Below, piece after piece: positions 55,326 through 64,000 of a stretch of DNA of 64,000 nucleotides; position 1 is the stretch's first letter, and each line of letters opens with the position of its first letter. The translations under genes and the position numbers were made by a program. The stretch covers positions 9,428,404 to 9,492,403 of the forward strand of contig CM021322.1 of the NCBI GenBank assembly GCA_010645155.1, written 5' to 3'. Origin of the DNA: Tigriopus japonicus. Lineage: Eukaryota > Arthropoda > Copepoda > Harpacticoida > Harpacticidae. Below the pieces are notes generated by a model. It worked only from the letters and a program-made list of their open reading frames with translations. It was not told the DNA's origin and made no database searches.

Positions 55326-57167
55326 AGCCAAATACTTTTGTATTAAATCAATACTACAAAGTTTTGGAGTTTTTGACAAAGAAAATTACATATCTAGAAT
55401 TTTGCCAGAACTCAATTTTGGTTGATTCTATTATTGCATCTTCCAGTTTCATACTTCTCTACACATAAGGAGGAGCAGGACGTTCTTGGTTCAATTCTCC
55501 TCCCATACCATTCTGAGGGAAGCTTTGGGATGCAAATTCACACCACAGACGGTGGGTTACTTTGATGCTGCATTGAGTGTTACCAGCAAAATTTGGTCGA
55601 TGATAAAGCTGGCTTCGCTGGCTATGGATCAACTCTGCAATCAACTCTGCTATCCAAGCACTTAAAACTTCAACTTAAAGCCACTTGTCTCTGGTGTCAA
55701 GTTGACGCTTCTTGCCCACGGGCTTGTATACTAGCACACATAACACAAAAATGTACAGAATTTTTGACAAAAAAAAATCTCGATATAAGTGCTTCCAAGT
55801 GGCAACTTTTCCTCACTTTTAGCCGACAAAAAGCAACTTTTGATCTTAAATTTGGCCTAGAGCTCTCTTTAAGACCTGGCAACGCAGAGTCTGCGTTTTA
55901 GTACAAATCTCTGGAGCTTACGCTCGTCATCAGTGCTTCCATATCTTGTGCTTTTGCGCAAATTTTGCGCTTTTAAAGTCCTGTTTTCGCGTTTTTTTGA
56001 GCACTTGCACCTGGCGCTTTTTGAGTCGAGCAAAATCGCTAAAATTTGTAATTTTGATCCCAAACGTGGGAAAAAGTTATAAGAAATGTCATTTTCAAAG
56101 TTAAACATTAACAACTTTTATGTCCACCAACAAATTTGAACATTTTGAGTCTGAAAAAAACTAATGTGCCTCCCATTTTAGCGCTAAATAACAAAAATCC
56201 AAAAATCACAAAGAAATCTGCAATAACATGATCAATTAGAAATCACCAAAAGAGAGGAAGAGTTAATTAACACTGAGGAGTGTTCTCTCAGGGTTGCCTT
56301 TTTTCAAATTGAAATTGATATTGGTGGTTAAGCTATGTTATGGAGCCTTGAATGTACTTGTAATCTTGCTTGTGGGTTTTGAATAACTATTTTATATCTT
56401 TCAGATAGCAAACTGTCAAATTAGGGAGTATCAAGTCATAAGGTTTGGGTGACCATCTTATTTGAAAATCTTGTGTGAACAATTTTTCACAACTGTGAAG
56501 CTTTGTGTCTCTTCCATGTGAACTTTGAGAAAAGTTGCAAAATGCGACAAGAATTGCAACTTTTGGCTTTTTTTGTGTCAATCGCTTCAAGTTTGTGAGA
56601 AAATGTGCAAATTTTATAATTTACAGGTACTTTTGCGACCGAATTTTTCAAAGAATTGATAGGTTTCTAAACTCATGTGTTGATGTAAGGCAAATTTGTG
56701 CTCTAAAAGAAGCCAAAGTTAAAAAAGACAAACTATGCTTACAAGCTTTTGCCGAGATTTCAGACAAAAAAATTGTGCTCATTTAATGTTTGTATGTAAC
56801 AACATGACACTTTCAGGCCAGAAAATAGCATTTTTTTGGCAACTTTCATCGATTTAAGTACAACTTTTACCAACAAAATATTGCTAATTTAGGACTGAAA
56901 AACAGCAACTTTATCCGAGCCTTACTTATTAAAATGTACTCTATACAATTAAACACATTCTAAGAACCACAGAACAAAAATTGCAATTATTTTTGATAAA
57001 AATTATGCACGTAAGAAATAATTATTGCATCTAAACACAATTACTGGCCTTTTACACTAACGGTTAGCATTCAATCTTTTAATTTTGAGAACTATTTAGC
57101 AATTGCAGTAGCTTTAAATACTTAAGAAAGCTTGGATTTGGAGTCTTGCGCTTTTTCTTGTGCTTTC
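55326..57167. other. AT-rich intergenic DNA with degenerate repeats
   Basis: No gene supported. A block at about 55935-56030 with 'ttgcgctttt' motifs resembles 58760-58810. The two could be ends of a larger old element interrupted by the nested insertion at 57168-58739. Confidence 0.35.
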
Positions 57168-57418
57168 CACGGTGTTCCGAATGGCTTTTTAGGTTTGAAT
57201 CAAAATACCCAAAGACATCATGGCACTTTACCCAAAGACATCATGGCACTTTTTGGACTCAAAATTTAATGGTGAACAACTTTACTTTTAATGGATTATA
57301 TAAGTTTAGGACCAAGAAAGAAAAATTCTACCTAAAAACCTAATGATTATAACATTTTTAATAACCTATCTAACCCATATTTAGAGACCATTTAGTTGCC
57401 TTATGAATCCAAATTGAA

Positions 57419-58498
57419 CAGGGTTGGTCGGGGGGGATTATCCCCTCCAAAGAGAGTACCGTTTATCCCCCTTGGGATAAATGGGATTTTCCTTCAAGTA
57501 GTAAAAGGGATAAATGGGATAAACGGGATTTTCCTACTTTTCAAGCTTTTTTCCTACTTTTCAAGTTTTCAAGCATTTTTTCTTACTCTTCAAGCATTTT
57601 TTCTTACTCTTCAAGCATTTCTTCCTACTCTTCAAGCATTTTTTCTTACTCTTCAAGCATTCTTTCCTACATCACAAGCAATTTTTCTTACATTTCCAGC
57701 ATTTCTTCCTTATTTCTATAATTCTTCACAAATTTCCCTAACACTGTATTTCCCACAAAATCTCACTTTTTTCAATTAAGTCCCACACAAAAATTATTAC
57801 CATTAGTACTATGAAAACTCCTAGGTTTTTAGCTTTTATTTGTTTCTGTTTCCGAAGTTAAAACGCAGCTTCGCAGCTGCAATCTGATAAAGGCTGTCTG
57901 CTCAGTAGGAATATTGCAGGGTTAGTTGGTGGACTATCTCAACCATAAAGCGTCCCGTTAATTGGGAATAACGGGATTTTCCTCCAGGGAATAACAGGGA
58001 TAAGGGGATTTCCCTCTTTTTTCAAACATTTTTCCCTAATTTTTAGAATTAAGTTCATTTTTGAGTCTCTGTATCACATTTACTGAGCATGAAGTTTTCT
58101 GACTTAGATAATCTTCAACTTTGGAAGATTTCTTTAATTTCATCACGTCTCATCAAGTACCATCAATTGTAGGCATTTTGTAACATTTTTTTTATTAGTT
58201 TTTTAATATTTAACAATTATTTCTGTTATATATTCTGTTAAATATTGTAAATACATTTCATTAATATTTTTATTAAGCCTTTAGTTTGATCGGCTACTTT
58301 CAGGGATGCCAAACATTGTTCAAACTTTTTGAATTCATTTCATTTGAAAATGATATTTGAAATGATAAATGAAAATTTCATTTATCCACCGGTTCATCCC
58401 GTTTATCCCCCCATTTATCCTGTTTATCCCCCAATTTATGCCATTTATCCTCGGGTAAAGGGGATAAATCGAAAAAGTAGATCCCCCGACCAACTCTG
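57419..58498. mobile_element. Nested hAT-type non-autonomous element with perfect 8-bp duplication
   Basis: The ends are 'cagggttggtcggggg' and 'cccccgaccaactctg'. AAATTGAA flanks it exactly at 57411-57418 and 58499-58506. The subterminal regions are filled with 'gggataaatgggat' and its complement 'atcccatttatccc'. The interior holds a 21-bp tandem array. No transposase is present. Confidence 0.88.
57535..57715. repeat. 21-bp tandem repeat array
   Basis: About eight diverging units of the type 'ttcttactcttcaagcatttt'. The repeat produces the long open frame at 57396-57779, which is not considered coding. Confidence 0.88.
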
Positions 58499-58739
58499 AA
58501 ATTGAACTGCAAAAGATTTTTTATCACAACTAGAGCATTGTCTCTAAATATGGGTTAAATAGGTTATTAAAAAATGTTATAACTAATAGGTTTTTAAGTA
58601 TATAACTTTTTTCCTGGACCTAAACTTATATAATACAATAAAAGTAAAGTTGTTCCCCATAAAATTTTGGGTCCTTAACGTGCCATGATGTCTTTGGGTA
58701 TTCTGATTCAAACCTAAAAAGCCATTCGGCACACCGTGT

Positions 58740-60183
58740 GTCCCTTGTGGCATTAAAAATTTTGCGCTTTTTCTTGCGCTTTTGGCAATTTTTTTGCGCT
58801 TTTCGATCTAGAACACTTGGAGCGCTGCTTGTCTAAGTATACTTGCAGAAGTGGTGAGAGGTTCCTGCGCTCGTCAAGAGACAACGACATGCCAGACAAG
58901 CAAGCCTTACTGCCGGTTTGAGCTGGATTCGGATCGGAATGGGGAGGAAGTTCGACCATTTTCTGGAAAAAGAGGACTTTCTAACGGAGGTCGCATGGAA
59001 ATATCAAAGCTGAAGGGATGTCATATCTTTAAAACATAGCGAATTACTTATGACAGACATTAAAAAATATTGAAATACTTTGCACTTCCATCAATTCGCT
59101 TTTTTTTTTTCAGAACGAAACATGATAATTACGATTAGTTTCTTTAAGGTTACGAGAACAATGTTTTTAAAGGTTGCGTGTAAACATCTAAGAAGTCGCG
59201 TGAAGGTTTGGGCCAAGAGTTTGGGTTATTTTCAGGCTGATTTGGCCCGCAGTCAGGCTGGTGGTTTGAAATCCGGTTGGAGTCTTAATCGAAAGTGATG
59301 TAGATGATCATTTTACAACATGGACTAAACTAGAGCGCTATAATAAAAGAGTACGCGCATGTGCCATATTGGTCCCAAGACGTCGGTTCCATTGTACTGT
59401 GGTTCTTGAGTTCGACCTGTTTGAGGCAGCTATACCTATGCACTATTTACTACCAAATTGACGCCCATGATCTCAGCTTACCTTTGAAAGCATAATGTTT
59501 GACCTTAATAGCCTTTGAAGGCCAAGGCTGGCCAAAATCGTGGGTGCCGGAAGATAACCTTCTCGTTCTCCTTAAACCTCGATGCGCGTTCAAGCCCAGT
59601 GCTGCTGTGAATTGACTCGTTAATGTCAGCTCTTGATGAATCTCCACGCTGATTTGCATTTAGTTTCTTACTTTTTCGGAAAACTTAATCTAACTAGATA
59701 CGAAATTGATTAGTGAATATTTAGAACGTCACTTGAAGCCATTAAGGCGTTTTCCTTGCGCACAATATTGCATTGTCTTGTGAAATGACTTTTTTGTTGA
59801 ACAATTATCTGGCAGCCCTGGTGAAGTTGCGCATTCGTAGCAGTCGTCAGGCTGACAGTGCTACAGACTGTTATGCCTAACTTTTTAAAAAGTTTTGATA
59901 TTTTGTACTCATAATATATATGACAAAAGCTATTTAAGTACGTTTTTGAAATTCACCAATCAATTTTTGACTTTTTTATGATACCTCATTTATTATGACA
60001 TTTTTTTGTGTTTTGCAAGATAATTAGAGATCTTTTACCAAATTAAAATATACCAGAAAAATGCCAGATTTAAAAAAATGCCAAGACAAAACGTCATGCC
60101 AAAAGGGTCTCAAAAATGCCAGGTTTTAGCATTTCTGACATGCATATTTGCCACATGGCAGTACCGACGTAATGGGTAAAGAG
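58740..60183. other. Intergenic, no supported gene
   Basis: Short ORFs only. The 59990-60150 part is rich in 'aaatgcca' motifs, like the interiors of the local MITEs. Confidence 0.4.
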
Positions 60184-60185
60184 TA

Positions 60186-60343
60186 CAGTGAAATCTCGAT
60201 TTAACGATCTCCGATTTAATGATAATTTTTAGGGTTACCAACTTTGTACGACTCCTATCCCAGCGATTCAATTGAACGATAAATCTCAAATTAACGATAT
60301 CTTTTAGGATGACGGATAATATCGTCAAATCGAGATTTGACTT
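60186..60343. mobile_element. pogo/Tigger-like MITE
   Basis: The ends are 'cagtgaaatctcgatttaacga' and 'tcgtcaaatcgagatttgactt', with TA on both sides (60184-60185, 60344-60345). The TIR begins CAGTGAAA.CTCG as in pogo-type mariner relatives. It is 158 bp with no ORF. Confidence 0.78.
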
Positions 60344-60345
60344 TA

Positions 60346-61142
60346 TATTGGTTCACGTGCTAATTATTCTTCCGTCATTGAATCGTTTCGCGGATGTAAC
60401 AGATATGGATGTTTTTTATTCACAATTGCTCAAGTTAAGGTAATGTAATGTAACCTCTGTTCCTTGGGACTGTAAATCCAAGAGCATTTTGAAGAGTACA
60501 CCTTTATTGGTTGATTAAGTGAGTATACTTTTCCATTGTACTCGAAGCCACAGGAGATTTCGAAGCCAAATCCAGAATTCTGTGCAGATGGATTCCACGC
60601 TAGATTTTTGCCATAGTTTTGCCATTTTGGTCCTTACTTTAACAACATAACATTTGGTTTCAAGAATATTTCGTCAGGAAGATCCTCCTGTCACGTTGGC
60701 CAAAGAAGAAGAGATTCGACCGAGCAAATCAACCCTTTATACCGGGGTGCCCAAAAGCGGCAAATTCAAATTCGTTGCATGACCAAATATTTTATGAAAA
60801 CCAACACCTAACATTGTAGGGAAATCATTCCCTTGCATCGGTTAAAAACCCGTGAACGAGCAAGGAAAAAAATCAGGCTAATGAACGCTAGGTGTACTCT
60901 CGCATGAGTTGGGGGTTAATCTCGAAGGCCCATTCTCCAAGTAAAATATGGCAGTACTGCCAACTCGAAGTCCATAACTATAAAGGCTTTATCTATAAAA
61001 GCTCTACATTATTATGACTACTGATGGAACTCGAACTCGATTTAATTCAGGTGTTGTCATATTGGTCCTTGTTTTTTTTTGGGGGGGGCGGATTTTCCAA
61101 TACCGCTACAAGGAATGAGATTCCCTGTAAAGAGAGTTAATG
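60346..61142. other. Intergenic, no supported gene
   Basis: Nothing recognised apart from a T/G homopolymer stretch at about 61071-61088. Confidence 0.4.
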
Positions 61143-62100
61143 ATTAATATAGTTTATAAAATTACCGTTTATATGAAATTTGATCTGCCAATGAGTTACT
61201 GTTGGCAGATCTGTAGAACCCTTGAATAGTGGGTTGGTCAGGAATAGTATTCAAAAATTTGTCCAATCCTGCCTTAAATGCTGTTAGAGGATCAGCTCCT
61301 ACATATTCCCGACGAAGGCAAATAGGCAACAAATTGAACAATGAAGGAGCCCGATAAAGAAGAGAGGAGCACTTCAATGTTCGAACTAGTCTCGATTCCC
61401 TTGGATTTGGAGGTGCTCTCAAAAGGCAAGTAAAACCTCTACGATCACTACAACTGATCTCAAATCCTGGGTTAGGACAGAGCCCATGAATGCTCTTGAA
61501 GACATACAGTATCAGATACCTTTCATACCTTCTCTGAGTACTGTACAGCCCTAACTTCTGGAGCCTCTCCCAATATGAGAGCTCTCTCATTCCTGTGATG
61601 TTCCTAGTAAAACATCTTTGAACCTGCTCGACCTTTTGCAAACCTGCCGAACTCATTGGAGCCATCTGTCATCTTGGATGACAACTCCTAAATCCCTCAT
61701 GGCCTATACCTGCTCAATATCACAACCTCCATTGTCTTTGAGTGGAACATCTAATTTGGACGTCCCATACGTCATTGTGCGGAATTTCATCCCGTTCAAT
61801 GCCATATTACTCTGACCAACCCAAGAGTAGACTTTCTCCAAGTCCTCAACTAAATATGTTGAGTCCTGACCATTCCTTCCACACTAACTAATTTTGTATC
61901 ATCAGCATATGAAGAAATACTGGCTTTTGTTCTAAACTTCTGGAGAGGAGCAATGAAGAGAATAAACAGGAGCAGACCTAAGATTGAACTTTGTGGAACA
62001 CCTGACTTGACATCATACATGCCACTAAATGATCCTTCAACCTTGACTATTTGCTCAAACCTTGAATATTTTCTCAAGAGAGCACTTTTGTGAGGAAAGA
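61143..62100 (-). pseudogene. 5'-truncated LINE (non-LTR retrotransposon) ORF2 end
   Basis: Read on the minus strand, it starts inside the reverse transcriptase with SGVPQSSILGLLLF and the YADD catalytic box (about 62035-61880). It continues with LNGMKFRTM and RDLGVVIQDD, conserved thumb-side motifs of jockey/CR1-type elements, then a C-terminal region of about 167 residues ending at 61162. At least one frameshift (between about 61850 and 61830) and one stop (near 61705) break it. The N-terminal endonuclease and the front of the reverse transcriptase are missing. Its 3' 130 bp recurs at window position 1-130. Confidence 0.88.
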
Positions 62101-64000
62101 ATGAGCACTTCAAATCCAAAAATATAAAGTTTAGCACAACTTCATATTTGGTTTATGCATACACTGATGCAAAACAAAAAGTTATTCGACACAGTATTCC
62201 ACTTGTTGCTGAACTTATATTTAATCAAACCCTTGAATAACATTACTTTCACAAGGTGAGAGAGTGGCATTTTAATCACAAGAAAAGCATTATTTAATTC
62301 CTTTTGTTAAATCATTAGCATGGACTTGCTTAGATGCCATGTAATGAGTTGCAAGATGATGTAGCCTTTTTGAAGCCTTTGTTGATGAGTGTCTGAAGGT
62401 ATGGTTGACAACTCTCCAGGGATAGACTTTCAATCAATTGGCTCAGCTTGAAGTTGTTGCTAATTCTTAGTGGTTGTGTGGCTCTGAATTTGTAATTCAG
62501 CAATTGGTTTCACTAATATGTATACCCAAAGACTCTTACAAGAGGAAAGCTTGGCTTATGGGTTCAATCATTGTTCTTTTATTGACTTTCATCCTGCCCA
62601 ACAATCAGCCTGCTTTCACTTTTCTTTATGAAGAGAAATTTGGTTGGATTTGTAAATTTCCAGGAAAAAACATTAAAGTTTAGGGATCAGGATTCAACTT
62701 CCACACTTCCAGAGGGTAGCCAGTGTTGTGACATGGGGCTGAGCACTTAAAACTCATACTCAAAGGGGCTTAAAACCACTTTTCTTGGACGGTTGCATTC
62801 TCCCGCCACAATCTATTTCTTCCCTACTGAGGTAAGAGAATCTGATGATTGGCGGCGGCAGTGTAGCCTGGAGACTCAGTGGTCTATGATAGGGGGTCCC
62901 ATGTTATGGATGAACCATCGCACTCCACTTGCAAGTGGAGTGCGTTCACTACTAAATGCAATTTAGTCAAAACCGTATAAAATGCTGTGATATTCAGGCT
63001 AGTCATCAGTAATAAAGAAATGATTCCGGGGGCTTTACCCTTCAAAACTACTTTATTTCGTGAGCATTTCACGTTATTTCAATGGACTCGAGGGTCTGCA
63101 TCCCTAACACCTCATTTGTGAAAATTTGGCCAAAATTCAGGCTTATCTTACACAATACCAATGAGTTGGTAAAAATCTACTTTCTATTAAACTATTAAGA
63201 AAGAAGAAACACTATTCGTCCAATAATCATGCCAGAAATATATTAATCAGTGGGCACTGAAAGGGTACAAAGCAAAGCAGAGATCATAAGCATGAAAAAT
63301 TGGAAGTAAAAATGAAATTTAGGCACACAATTTCATATTATTCAGAAAGAATGAGCAAGAATGAAAAAACAAGATTCAAAAATTGAATGAAGATTTTAGA
63401 GAATGAGAGCTAAACAAATAGTGAAACAGAAAAAAAATGATTTTCTTGATGATAGGAGCAAAAATGTGGATTAAATTACAAAATGTTGCAATCAAATCCC
63501 ACCACCGTATTAATTTGGTTGGAGGCAGGACAACAAAGTTCATCACTAAGAATTCTGGAAGACAGAACTTTGGTAGATTGGTATATTGGGTATACTTTGG
63601 TAGCTTGAGAGCATTCTCATTGGTTTTAGTCCTGCATATTCTTCAATCAGACATTTGTATGACGACCCTGAATTCTATATGGAACATATCTCTTCTTGAT
63701 CTTTTGTGTACTTGGAGTTTTTGCAACCCTAAGATGGAGACCACTCTTGGTGATAGTGCATCAATGGATCATGAACCAAAGTAGGAAGGAGAGGGTAAAA
63801 AAGTCCAATTAGAAGTTATTCTCAACATTTGCTTCTTTGTTAAGTTTTTATGCGTCCTTGTTTAAAGTAAGGAATCACTAGCATGGGCATTGTAAGTAAG
63901 GAAAAAGTATTGAATCTTCTTGGTGCTAGAAAGATATTTGAACGAGATGTGTGGAGACTTTAAATCACTAGAAGTAATGTAGCATATGGCTGAAAATGTG
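62101..64000. other. Intergenic to the window end
   Basis: No gene supported. The 115-residue plus ORF at 63437-63784 has no domain and no flanking support. A perfect palindrome occurs at 62919-62944. Confidence 0.4.
62919..62944. repeat. 26-bp perfect palindrome
   Basis: The 13-base half-site cgcactccacttg is followed directly by its reverse complement with no spacer. It could be a fused-TIR relic or a cruciform-prone site. Confidence 0.85.

Larger units (their letters stand above)
57168..58739. mobile_element. Inverted-repeat element split by a nested hAT-type insertion
   Basis: The left arm 57168-57410 and right arm about 58540-58739 are reverse complements ('cacggtgttccgaatggc', 'aggtttgaatca', 'cccaaagacatcatgg'). 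A single arm occurs alone at 18640-18870. The left arm has a 29-bp internal duplication ('acccaaagacatcatggcactttt'). The DNA between is mainly the nested element 57419-58498. Confidence 0.75.

Noticed and set aside
57396..57779. 127-residue ORF with repeats of about seven residues
   Set aside because: It is produced by the 21-bp tandem array inside a non-autonomous transposon and spans the transposon boundary.
63437..63784. 115-residue ORF near the window end
   Set aside because: No domain, no splice context and low-complexity AT-rich surroundings; not enough support.

Overview
The window is eukaryotic, most likely from an arthropod-type invertebrate (a crustacean such as a copepod would fit, but no single sequence here proves it). 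The evidence is GT-AG introns in several genes, an astacin protease with split exons, a ZAD-like/FLYWCH protein, importin-beta and TENT4 genes with short introns, AT-rich intergenic DNA and a very dense population of small DNA transposons. There are no operons, CRISPR arrays or rRNA genes, and I could not support any tRNA gene.

Layout. 1-8.6 kb: the 3' tip of a LINE, a Lys/Glu/Ser-rich disordered ORF (1497-3115) and a four-exon secreted astacin metalloprotease (4589-7490). 8.6-20.7 kb: almost pure transposon debris, often nested: a hAT transposase scrap, a palindromic element, a composite element with 9-bp direct repeats, a MULE-like element with a perfect 9-bp target duplication, hAT-type MITEs, and one small coiled-coil ORF with 21-bp tandem repeats. 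20.7-24.5 kb: a nearly complete 3.74-kb DNA transposon with terminal inverted repeats and a perfect 8-bp duplication. It carries an intact SWIM-YqaJ nuclease ORF and, on the other strand, a THAP/DDE transposase gene with a real intron and two frameshifts. 25.2-27.5 kb: a decayed gypsy-type pol fragment.

29-42.7 kb is the gene-rich core: mitochondrial citrate carrier SLC25A1 (29335-30321, +), a ZAD-like/FLYWCH protein (30718-31782, +), a small candidate secreted peptide precursor (31954-32334, -), importin subunit beta-1 in nine exons (33497-37569, -), an acidic secreted protein (40512-41564, -) and a small multi-pass membrane protein (42232-42738, +). 43.3-52.4 kb is one long minus-strand gene for a TENT4/TRF4-type non-canonical poly(A) polymerase. 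Its catalytic exons are clear, its low-complexity tail is long, and its 5' exon runs into a 137-base assembly gap. 52.6-64 kb returns to intergenic DNA with MITEs, a nested hAT-in-inverted-repeat insertion, a pogo-like MITE and a 5'-truncated LINE.

The host genes are unrelated housekeeping or secreted proteins and do not form a pathway. The most interesting system is the THAP-DDE plus SWIM-YqaJ transposon together with its internally deleted derivative in a TENT4 intron (44695-45051) and a third relic near 55.2 kb. All share termini or internal sequence, and the two complete copies are flanked by 8-bp duplications.
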